NCBI GenBank assembly: GCA_030248215.1
Contig: JASANG010000787.1
Location: 1 to 64,000, forward strand
From: Enoplolaimus lenunculus
Taxonomy: Eukaryota; Nematoda; Enoplea; Enoplida; Thoracostomopsidae
Direction of reading: 5' to 3'
Length of the DNA: 64,000 bases
Shown here: one piece after another, positions 12,160 to 21,960 of the stretch
Layout of the letters: every line of letters begins with the position of its first letter
Position numbering within the stretch: the first letter of the stretch is position 1
The notes under the pieces: model-generated
The model's input: the letters and a program-made list of their open reading frames with translations, nothing else
Database searches by the model: none
What the model was told of the DNA's origin: nothing
Translations under genes and position numbers: made by a program

Positions 12160-12452
12160 AGAAGCTTAATGCTCGAGCCCGAGTTATTCACATCTTGCGG
12201 AGATTTCTCACTGCGCATACTCGTAGTAATTGTTATACGCTGCGCTTTGTGTACTATACTACGTATACAGGTTGCTCTATCTTGCTCACAGTCTACTGTA
12301 TGTGACAAGTGGTAAACATTATTATTATTATTATTACTTACTTTCGTTTCACCTCCGGCTCGAGCTCCGGCAAATTTCATTGAGCTCCGGCCAAATTTTT
12401 ATTGAGCTCCGGCTTTGGCTGTGAAATTTTTCGCCTCCGATTGCACCCTGGT
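12160..12452. repeat. Degenerate repeats beside the MAO-like 2 stop codon
   Basis: 12160-12320 resembles the inner part of the piggyBac-type MITE (GCTCGAGCCCGAG, ACATCTTG, TACGTATAC). It is followed by 12340-12452, made of CTCCGGCTC-type units and ending TTGCACCCTG, like hAT-type ends elsewhere in the window. The second piece stops about 16 bases short of the MAO-like 2 stop codon, so it lies in the 3' UTR and supplies a possible minus-strand AATAAA (TTTATT at 12398-12403). Confidence 0.45.
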
Positions 12453-12467
12453 AAAAACTGTTTACAA

Positions 12468-15400
12468 TCAGAACTTCCATGAGTATACTATTGTGCACAC
12501 AACACAAATTGCAATACTGGCACACGACATAATGAGCGCCATACGATTACAACATCCACGGCTATCAGAAAATTTCACTGTTGCAGGCTTTTTGTAATTT
12601 GAAGCGTAAATTGTTCCGTTCAGTTCGGATGACTTGACTAGTTCTGGTTTAAGACAGTGTAACACTTCCATGGCGACCCTGAAAAACACGCATGCAGCGC
12701 ATAAAATGCGTTTGTAGTCGCGCGATACGCAGCTGTTTGTTACGAGTTATGAGTGCCTTCGAGTCGTTGAAATATTTAAAAACTTGCAATAACGATGATC
12801 TCACTATGATTTGGGATAGATTAAAACAGTGAAAATAATGACTAATCGGGTGTAAAATTTCTAATTGCCAAGTTTCCTAAAATGACAAAGATCTGGTTAG
12901 CTTGATATTGTTGTCAGCGTGGGCGTTTCATTGTGTGATTTTGTTTGTTAAGCATGCGTAACCGGCGGAGAACTGCAAGAAATTAGTTATGCAAATGTGG
13001 TTTACTGAACGTGACGATTCTATTGTTGTTGCGAACACAGTATGGGGGGTGGAGACAGCAATTATTATTGTGTTTTCGGCATTTTGAAGATGTAGCTTTA
13101 TATTAGTGGTAGTTCTGTTTTTGGTGTGCGGTTTTCAACAAATTACAGGGACCAATACATAAAATGTCGTTGGTTAGCGCCTGCCCACAGCAGTGGGAAC
13201 ATTTGTCTTGGGCGTTCACAGTCTACTGGTTGCGCGTAGCAACTGAATTCACGATAAGGGTTTTCTGGATTACTCTTAAACTATTTTTAATTGAGTTAAA
13301 ACCCGGTTCTTGATTAACTCTACCCTAAAACTTTTGCGTGTGCGTTCAGGTCTTATGTTATTGCAGCAGTTAAAGCTGTAATGTTATTACGACCCCGTCA
13401 GGCAGCGGCCAGTCCCTGCTGTCTCCGCCGCAAAGGTCGGACACTTTTACGATTTCTACTGTCATCACCAATGCAACTGAATCCAAACGCAAAAGTGTTC
13501 ACGCAAGACAGCTCGGGGATCAGTGTACAGCAGCTCAGCCGACGCCGGGTGAGCAGCAAGAAATGGAAGCTGAACCCGTAGCACGCAAAAGTGGTTTATG
13601 TATATAATGGCTCATATGGTTTAAACAGTAAACTGATCCGCCTTTATTCAGTATATTTTTATCCTCGTGTACTTTTATCAAACATGCTGCCGCTTAAGCT
13701 TAAGTAAGCCACCCGGTTGGTGGGGACTAAGTTAGTATTCCGACGCATGAAGGAGCTACAACTAGTTGGATTCTTGCCGCGGGTATGATGTTGAGTTCGA
13801 GATCCCCACATGTGCTTGATGTGACCCATCTAAGCTTTTCTAGTCAGCCATGGCCCCTGCATAGTAGCATAGTAGCTGGATAGTCAGCCATGTCCTGTAC
13901 GTTGCATTGGTGTGTGTAGGCAAGGAACGCACACCATATATTTGTTTATAGTTTTTTACACTTAGTTGCAGAGCGGGCTTGAATTTCTTGAAATTTGCAT
14001 CGGGTGTGGTCACCCAGTAAAAGCGAATCGGGTTATGGCTGGCCAATTCCGGTCGCATGACTTCTCAGCATTGGGAAATCGACGATTCCGGATCCGGTTT
14101 TTTTGCAGGAGTGCTTAGGGTCAAAATGTAATATTGGAATGGCCCAGCTTTGATCCGACGTTTCTGGTTGAGTGAAATTATTTGGTCCTGGATATACACA
14201 TTTGCCTGAGGACACGCGACATCCCGTGGGTGATGACTTTCTGATGCTCCTAACCCTGTCACGGGACAAAAACCTATCACCCGACCTGACAATGTGTCCA
14301 TAATAAGTCTAAAGCTGCCGAGAGTAGGCGACAAGGCGACATTGAGAACATTCAGTCTTTTATTGGCTTTTACGTGGAAGGTTGGCGTAATTGTGCCGTG
14401 TTCTACGCAAAGTTTTGCGACGCCAGTGTAAAGAACAGGGCCGCACAGTAGTATAAGCAGATTCGTATAAGCCTTAGCCTAAGCGTAAGAATGAGCTTAT
14501 AATTTAAGCCTAAGCCAAAGCCAAACCCTAAGCAAAATTTAGTCTAAAGCTTAAGCTTACTATATTGCAGACCCCCGGAAAACCGTTCCGACCCTGAACT
14601 TAACATAGGCCCGCAACTTTAACTGAGACATGTTTTACCTTTACAATTACGCTGTGAACAATCGATCTATTCCAATTCAGCAATTGAATTTATTGAAGAA
14701 AATCTATTTCTTAAAATTACGAAATATAAACAGTTACCGTTCGCCAGATTGAACCGCGCCAGACATATACCCAGGCCACCGAGTGGCCGTTTCAGTTCCT
14801 GCCCAGTGGATGTTTCCAGTCGGATTTCGAATGCTGTCAACAAACACTTGTGAGAACCCGGTTGGCAAAGCGCTAATAGGGCAGCCTCCGGAATATGGCT
14901 CCGCTGACCAATCCTTGTCCTAAATTAAAATGCCTATTTACGAACATATGACGGATCGAAGCAATTTCAGAACTTTTCCATGACGACAATTTCAATTATC
15001 GTAGGAGTAAACACAAGAAAATCATTACAAAACATTTCAAATACTGTGGTATTTTTAAATGCCGTTGTATACTTGGAAACCCTCACTCATTTGATGTTTT
15101 CTCGTTAGATTGCCACATAATCGTACAATGGTGCTACTTTGTAGATAACCCAAGGCCTATGTTGTATCCGCAGTGTAACAATTAAATACAGGTATGTCAC
15201 GAAGCAACGTAGCCTTGTACTGTTTATACTCCGAAGTAGGAGTTTATTAAATTTTAAACTTTACCATATAATCAATGCAATCTAAAGCTTGTTTCCCGAG
15301 ATAACGACCCAAATCTTTCAACACCGCGTCTCGACGTTCTTCCGGGCTCGCTTCTGACCATTCCAAATGAATAAACCCTACCAAAGCGGGACTGCCGTCA

Positions 15401-18400
15401 GGTGATGTCGCATCAAACGTCGCGCAAACTGGTGTCGGCCTGCAACTGATTGCCAGAAGCTGTATTCTCAGCTGTGTATAGCACCTAGTGCGAGTTATCG
15501 TTTCCAAATAAGCGAACTGTGGCATTGGAAAACATCAATATCTACCACAGAAATAGAACAACTAAATTGTAAAAAACAGGCAAATTTCGTATCTTAACAA
15601 TTTCTTGTTTCAAAGTTAAGGGTCGTATAAGCAAATACAAGTGATGGGTACAAAACTATTTTGCATTTCTTTGAATAATTGTCAGCCATAATGCTCGTTT
15701 TTAAACAAATGCCAAAAATAGCAAAAAAATAGCGAAATAAGACAGACAGAAAACACCTATTGCACTTAGCCCATATTCAATATGGGCCATGTGCAATAGG
15801 TGTTTTCTGTCTGTCTTATTTCGATATTTTTTGCTATTTTTGGCATTTCTTTGAATACTTGTCAGCCATAATGCTCGTTTTTAAACAAATGCCAAAAATA
15901 GCGAAAAATAGCGAAATAAGACAGACAGAAAACACCTATTGCACATGGCCCATATTGAATATGGGCTAAGTGCAATATTGGCGTATTCTCAAATACGTAT
16001 AATAGCACCATTCACCGGTTAGCAGTACGTTTTCAAACTGACGAACTCCTGCAATTACAGACTTCAAAATTGGTATAGAAGTAAGATGAACCAAATGCAA
16101 AAAATGTGCTGAATTACGAACCTAACCAATCATTGGTTGGAAAGTTTGCAAGATTTATATACCACTAATCGGTGATAGGTGCTATACACATTTGAGAATA
16201 CGATCCTTGACCATAACCTTGCCGATTCTTGCTCGCTATGCCCGCGAGCAACAATTTCACCAGAATATCCGTTTTCTCTCCAAAACGGACGCTGATATGT
16301 CACGATAAACTTGATCATGTTTCCCATTGGAAAGTTTGCTAAAAGCTCTCGTTTGTGAACAGGAAGGGGCGGATCAAACGTGATGGCGTTTGCTTGTGAT
16401 GGAGCCATGGCACAAATGACTCTGTTGCTACGAAATATCTCCCCTGATTTTGTTGTAATTTCCACAAAAGATCCCGATGATCCTTCAGCATTTCCACCAT
16501 ACTGTACAACCTTTGCAACAGGATGGTCGAGCAGTATCTGAAACAAAGAGCCGTATTTTAGTTGTGTATAGAAAGCGTCAGAAACAAACAGTCGTATTTT
16601 AGCTTGTATGCACCAGAGGCGGATCCAAAAATTTCTGACGGGGGGCAGGCATGAAAATGTTATGAAACGCAAAAAAAATTGTAAGGTAGAAACCTTATCA
16701 TTTTACCACCAAAAAATTTGCTGAGGGGAAAAATTGGAAGGTAGGAATCTTAGAATTTTATCAGAAAAAAATCGGATGGGGGCGTGCGCACGACACGCCG
16801 CTGGATCCGCTAATGTATAGCAACTATCACAAGTTATGATTTGCAACAGCTGTGAACTCAAAATTTTCATGGATTTAACGCAAACCCAAACCATAGGCTT
16901 AGGTTACGCGGTTACAAATTTAAAACACTAATACTTTTATACACTTGAAATTGTTCGCACTTTTTTGCCTATGTTAATTATAACTGCCTGCTCACAAAGC
17001 GTAAGCTTATGTTTGAGCCGAACTCAAAGCCTAAGCATAAACATAATCCTAATCATAATCCGTCGAGTCTCTAAGTGGTTCAATCTCCCTGTTTCTCAAA
17101 GAGCAAACCCCAATGATGGACATGGACCACACCTTGTATCAATAATGGTGAACCCTTAAAATAGAAGATTTGAACTACAAACTACATACACTCAAATTAG
17201 TAACGTTCTACTGGGAACTGCACTGTGACAACTCATTGTAAAACCAGAATTTTTCAACTTCCCTCTAAAATACAACACTTCACTTACTGTCACATTAGAT
17301 CCAGCGCTCTGCAAGCGTTCCGCAATTTTCGCGCTAATCTGCTGTGTGCCACCTTTCAGTTTATACGCTTGTACGCCGTTATCTTTAACCCCAACGGTGT
17401 CCGAATAGCTTCCGCAAACGCTTCCACACATCAACATGTACAACGCTGATACTTTTGCCATAGAAGTTCCATACAACGTACGATTGACACACTCTTGTAG
17501 CTCCATTAACAGCTGATCACCTCCTGTTCCGTTGCGAATCATCGCCGCCACTGACATTTCATCATAGTCTTGAGCTCCTGGAGTCGCAAACGGATCAAAC
17601 ATTGAATATTTCTTCGATAGCCTGTCAATTTTCCACATCATTCGAAGAAATCGAAATATCCGCAATGGCGACGACGTTGGTAAATCACTGGTGTAAGTGT
17701 AGTGTTGCGGCGAACAAAGTTGTGCCACTTTTCGCCCAGAAGCGAATTGGGAATACGTTTCGATCGATAAATCTTTGATTACGCGTAAAATCTCGAGTTG
17801 AGTAAGACCGATCCATTGTGCACCTAAAATTATTAACTTAAACTTTAGGTGGTGTGCTCAGAAACTAAATTGCTGAGAGCCGCATACAGAAAAACAATAT
17901 ATACTAAAAGGTTGATTTTTAATTTTAAAATGAAATTGGCAAATTGTTGACGAATATTCTATAAGAATGATATGTAACAAACAAACTTGATTATGCATTA
18001 AAAATTATATAAAATGTAATGTTTCGAAACCCAAAAAGTATCCTTCCTACCACAATATCATTGATCCAACACCATACATTCTTTGTTATCAAGTCATAAT
18101 TTTGATTATTTTAGAGCACGACAAAATGTCTCATCTCTGCTAACTTTTGAAACTTTGAATGTTTCAACTTCGAGTTAAAATCTTATGTCACGGACAACGT
18201 AAACTTATCTTTAAATGGTTACTAAGTCACTAAAATCCATCTACTTCCCTATCAGCAGGGTTCCAACCGGGACTAGATTTTGTCGGAAGCGGAATCGGAA
18301 TATGATTTCTTTGTGGGAACCGGAACCGGACTCGTAATCGGAATTTGAGTTTTAGTAGTACTATTAAAGTTAGTTATTACTTTTGTTACCATAATCCAGT

Positions 18401-18977
18401 TTGCATTAATATTTGCATTTTCAGCAAAAACAGTTTGTGTCCAACTTAGAGTCCTGCCAAATCTGAGAGTTAGCCGTAAAGTATACCTTGTAACGTGGTC
18501 ATGGGTAGAAGAAAAGCTAGTGTAGTACATCAATAAATCAATTTCTATTAGCCCGTAGCTAAAAATACAGCCTCTCCTCTGATAGCATGTTACCAATATT
18601 TCAATAAAAACTCATCACCGAAAAATCGGAATTCCGGCATCGGAATAGCACTCAATCGGAATCGGAACACAAACTTTGTCGGAATTTTAGCCGGAATCGG
18701 AATTCCATTGGAACCCTACCTATCAGCCATGTATAAGAAATTCATAACGACAACACAAACACTATAAATGGCGTGCGTTACCAAAATCCCACACATCAGT
18801 TCCATTGCTCGACCGCAAGCTAAGTGTCAACGTTCGACCACCGAGCCGATTTTTCGCTTCCAATACAATCACTGACAGATCAGGACAACGCTTGATAATT
18901 TGATATGCCGCAGTCAACCCGGACAGACCGCCTCCAATAATTAATACGTCACATTGTCGTGGTTGTTGAAATGACAT
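12468..18977 (-). CDS. Monoamine oxidase-like flavoprotein, copy 2
   Basis: Six minus-strand exons: 18977-18782, 17823-17288, 16537-16218, 15439-15265, 14919-14738 and 12678-12468, giving 539 aa. Exons 2-5 are 536, 320, 175 and 182 bp, exactly as in the downstream paralogue, with the same phases. Motifs in order: VLIIGGGLSGLTAAYQ and VIVLEAKNRLGGRT (FAD fold), DFGAQWIG, GNMIKF (flavin-contacting Lys), YSGGCP (the Cys used for covalent FAD in MAO), and WAGTETATRWPGY. The last exon carries a C-terminal hydrophobic anchor (ALIMSCASIAICVVCTIVY) before SWKF. Role expected as in copy 1: amine oxidation at a membrane surface, most likely mitochondrial. Pro again replaces the Tyr after the FAD cysteine. 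Introns are larger than in copy 1 and carry many MITEs. The tandem arrangement and shared structure show a local duplication. Confidence 0.9.
13376..13590 (+). other. GC-rich open stretch with a PAM2-like motif, status unknown
   Basis: Inside intron 5 of MAO-like 2, on the opposite strand, base composition becomes clearly GC-richer and two frames stay open. One reads MLLRPRQAAAS... and contains MQLNPNAKVFTQ, which resembles the PABP-binding PAM2 motif (LNPNAKxF) of PAIP and LARP4-type proteins. The other ends TPGEQQEMEAEPVARKSG. No flanking exons could be joined and neither frame matches a full family. It could be an exon of an unseen nested gene, a gene fragment or part of an old element. 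Confidence 0.25.
14425..14615 (-). repeat. GGCTTA-rich hAT-type MITE in MAO-like 2 intron 5
   Basis: Left end CAGTGTAAAGAACAGGG and right end CCCTGAACTTAACATAGGCC enclose many CTAAGCC units. The target duplication is not clear. Confidence 0.65.
15661..15981. repeat. Long palindrome with direct repetition
   Basis: A near-perfect hairpin is centred at 15778: the arms (about 15711-15777 and 15779-15845) both read outward through CCCATATT, GCAATAGGTGTTTTCTGTC and TATTTTTGGCA. One arm with its flank is then repeated in direct orientation 180 bp on (15663-15785 versus 15843-15965). It lies in intron 3 of MAO-like 2. It is a foldback repeat; no protein is implied. Confidence 0.8.
15982..16202. mobile_element. 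TATTCTCAAAT-type MITE next to a splice donor
   Basis: Inverted ends CGTATTCTCAAAT (left) and ATTTGAGAATACG (right), continuing inward with TATAGCACC and CACCGATTAG-like blocks, define a 221-bp non-coding element. It abuts the foldback repeat and ends 15 bases from the GT donor of exon 3 of MAO-like 2 (16217-16216). Related copies: 23839-24057 and about 47965-48187. Family unassigned. Confidence 0.7.
16614..16815. mobile_element. GGCGGATCC-type MITE in MAO-like 2 intron 2
   Basis: The ends CAGAGGCGGATCCAAAAA and TGGATCCGCTAATG are inverted. The interior repeats the block TTATCATTTTACCACCAAAA. The family end CAGTGGCGGATCC is typical of hAT MITEs in invertebrates. No clean 8-bp duplication is visible here. 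Confidence 0.6.
18256..18718. mobile_element. hAT-type MITE upstream of MAO-like 2 exon 1 donor
   Basis: The element begins CAGGGTTCCAACCGG and ends CATTGGAACCCT(A), and is bracketed by perfect 8-bp duplications CCTATCAG (18248-18255 and 18719-18726). Both ends contain GGAA(T/C)CGGAA-type repeats. It lies in intron 1 of MAO-like 2, about 60 bp from exon 1. No transposase is encoded. Confidence 0.85.
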
Positions 18978-19667
18978 GCTCTATGATACTGTTTACATGA
19001 TTAAAGATATCAAAATAAAAATACAATCAATATTATGTGTTTTCAAAAATGTAAATAACCTAATTCATTCAAATAACATTCACTTTGCTAGCTAAACCGA
19101 AACGAGTTAAACTCAAGTTGTAATAAAACCGTTCACATACTTGATCGAATTTATCCATTTACTAACACAAGTAGTTTCATTCGGTCGAAGTATACTTCAT
19201 GCTATAATACGCAATCTTTACTACATTTTCCACATTGCATTAGGTGGTAATAGATCTTACAGCTGTTGAAACAGCATATCCGGGTGTACAAATCTTCAAG
19301 AAGAACCACTGCGGGCTCAGCTTCTTTCCCCAAGAAAAATCCCACTATAAAAATTTTAGCCCCGCTTGTAAGCTTGTTATTTGAACCATCACAACAACTT
19401 AACCGAACCATGTCACAATTGTCATGTCTGTAAAGTTGACGTCTGAAAATCTCTACGCCGTTGTCGTTACTTGGAAAATGTCACGACTTAAGATAACCGG
19501 GTTATTATACAATTTCCCACATTTAAGGTTAAGGGTTAGGCTTAGGCAGTTAAAGGTTTAAACACAAATGAGCATTTTCCTACCCAAAGCCCAAGTGTGA
19601 AATATCTGTCGCGTAGAAGCTGGCAAATTTTGAGACCTCCAGGTGCCAGATTAACATCTGTCGTGCA

Positions 19668-20046
19668 CAACGGCGGATCCAGGGGGATGGGGGATGCATA
19701 CCCCCACCGGCTGCCGAGTATATTTTTTCAGGGTTAAAATCAAATTTACAATGCAAATTTTTGTTCCGATATCCCAAAATTCCAGTTGTTTAGGGGCTTC
19801 GTCCAGAAACTCCGCACAACTAATATTCTATGTGCTTTGACAAGTTTTAATATGCGTCTGGCTTCTCGCTCGCGAGTTTGGGGTTCCTCAAGTGTGGGGG
19901 AATAAAAAGGTGGCAATTTGGCTACAGAGGGGCTGCCCCCCGCATCGTCTGAAAATGAACCTTTTAGCCTATGTATGAACATGTGCCAAAACTGAACATT
20001 TTCCACTTGTGCATCCGCCCACCAGAAATTTCTAGATCCGCCACTG
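19668..20046. mobile_element. GGCGGATCC-type MITE
   Basis: The ends CAACGGCGGATCCAGG and TAGATCCGCCACTG are inverted. Flanks TCGTGCAC and GCGTACAC may be a worn 8-bp duplication (two mismatches). The interior includes a GGCTTCTCGCTCGCGAG block that recurs near 44470 and 51480. Confidence 0.6.
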
Positions 20047-20939
20047 GCGTACACAGATTGAAATTGAACGAACAATCCGTACGTGACAGACAAATTTGCA
20101 CAAAATCTTTAATGTAACGGTCCAAAATATTTCACAACTTAACGTAAAGTAAAACTTTTTCGTTTCATTTCGGCGACTATAATGCGTTTTCAAGGCTTGT
20201 TTCGCAAAATTTAGTAAAACAAAATTAGCTAACATACATATACACTGGCCATCTCTCAACAGATGTTTATATACATTTTAAAAAAATTGTCAAATTGCAT
20301 AAAATTCAAAAGTTTGTTTTTAAACTGGTCTTTGCCTCTTGTTTGTAAATAAATGTATATATCTCCACAGAAAAACCACTGCAATCACAAGCGACACAAT
20401 AAAAATACGTTATCGAATCAAAGACAAGTTGAAATAACCATTTTAGAGACAGATTTTTGTACGTTCAGCGAAATTGGCATAAAATAATGTCTTAATTAGT
20501 TTCATTATTTCGCCCTGGTCGTCCAAATACTGTCTAACTACGGCTGTTGCTAAAATTTTACGTACTGAACGGGACCATTTTAAAAATTAAAATAATTTGT
20601 TAATTTACAAAATTATTCAAAACGAAAACCTGTACGAGAAATTTTAGAGCAAAAATGTCTCAAATACAACAGTCGTTTCAAGCAAGAGCAGCGTTATGCA
20701 CCAATTGGTTGCGAGCTAAAGAACACATCCATTGAAATAAATGTTGAAAAAAGTGTAAAATTTCATGAAATACAAATATAATTATACATGCCTCAGACCT
20801 GTAGGTGGCTATGCCACTCTCAAACCTATTTCAAACTAAAAACTAAAACTTAAAATAAAACCCTAAATCAAAACCACACCTTAAGGGAGTCCCTGGCTCC
20901 ACCTAGTCTCTCTTAGAACTTAAGTTAGGCTTAGGCGTT

Positions 20940-21960
20940 GCTACAAGGCGTAGAAATTGTTAAATCGATGCTATGGCGGCTGTGTCCGCAATGTCAAATA
21001 TACCTGGGCCCTGCGTGGCCATTGAATACTCGCTGAATATTGTTGCAATTGGAGTTGGCTGTAATTGCTAGTAACGACATAGCTAGGCTATGTCAGCATC
21101 AAAATGGTGCTTTACGATTGGTCGTTGGAATAGCAGTATTGTCGTTGTAATGTGTTGTGGCAAAAGTGTACAGGGTGTGCGGCTCTGGACCTCAACCGCA
21201 TAGCGGACACCCAATTGTGGATGTCGGCAATACGCAAATGAGGTCGAGACGCGTATGGGTAGCCGGGACCGGAATCATTAGTATCTATATAGCTGGCTGA
21301 GTTGGTGCGTATACTTTACATTATTACGGCGAGTGTGTTTTGAATTTTACCTGTGTGAGTTTACGGATTGACGGAGTATTAGCAACATCTCGGGTAAGTA
21401 AGGTTGAATTTAAATCGGTTAGGTATAGTCACGGTGGCAGGAATGTGAAGGAAACCACGGTGTATAGATTTAATCGGTATTGCGCAAGGCGCAGGTCAAC
21501 CCAGTATTGAGTACTGGTGTTATGTGTTAAAGGGAAACTTGGGGATTGTACCGGGGAACTTGGGAAAGTAGTCTAATAAATCTAACGGGGTTAGATTTAT
21601 TATTCTACTACGGATTGGACCAAATCTAACGGGGTTAGATTGGTCGGTAAACGTTGGTGTAACTCTAACGGGGTTAGAGTGCACGGTTTATCAGGGTGTA
21701 ATTCTAACAGGGTTAGAATAGCACGGATTCGGGGAAACAGTAAAAGTATTGGTGACGGTAAAGCCAGTGGCTGGATTAAAACAGATTCAGGCGTCGGCTT
21801 TAAGGATTCCGGCTCAGGTTGCCAGTTAAATTACATAACCTGTGATTTACAGGTGTTGTTTAATCGGTGTTGTACAGGCTTTGGGTTGGGATTAATAAAC
21901 ATTTACCGGCCGCGTTTACTAAATCAGAGCGATAAGCATACATCGAGAAAAGAACTATAA
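20940..21960 (+). other. GC-richer non-coding island with promoter-like and donor-like sites
   Basis: Composition is visibly richer in G and C than its surroundings. It contains a TATATAG at about 21286-21291, a strong splice-donor match CGG/GTAAGT at 21393-21394 about 105 bases on, and then the hairpin array. No frame matches a protein family. It could be the first exon and intron of an unidentified transcript, a non-coding RNA locus, or the leader of an old mobile element; the sequence does not decide. Confidence 0.35.
21574..21724 (+). ncRNA. Array of four covarying hairpins
   Basis: Four hairpins share the core CTAAC-GGG-GTTAG (AGG loop in the fourth): 21574-21602, 21618-21645, 21657-21684 and 21696-21724, spaced 39-44 nt between loops. 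The outer stem sequence differs among copies yet stays complementary: TAATAAAT/ATTTATTA in the first, GACCAA/TTGGTC in the second, GTG..ACT/AGTGCAC in the third, GTG..ATT/AAT..CAC in the fourth. Compensatory change of this kind suggests selection on RNA (or DNA) pairing. No known RNA family is recognised. Confidence 0.55.

Larger units (their letters stand above)
8088..12467. other. Intergenic region between the MAO-like genes
   Basis: This 4.4 kb separates the start of MAO-like 1 from the end of MAO-like 2 and should hold the promoter of copy 1. It carries the repeats listed at 8346-8536, 8814-9420, 11235-11381 and 11461-11635, a tRNA-like stretch near 10097 and a degenerate repeat near 12340. 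No protein-coding exon is supported. Confidence 0.5.

Noticed and set aside
13700-13815. A second tRNA-like SINE (GAGTTCGAGATCC box-B match)
   Set aside because: The box-A region is unconvincing and no copy was found elsewhere in the window.
15760-15969. A 69-aa open frame with internal repetition
   Set aside because: Produced by the palindrome and its direct repeat, within a MAO-like intron.
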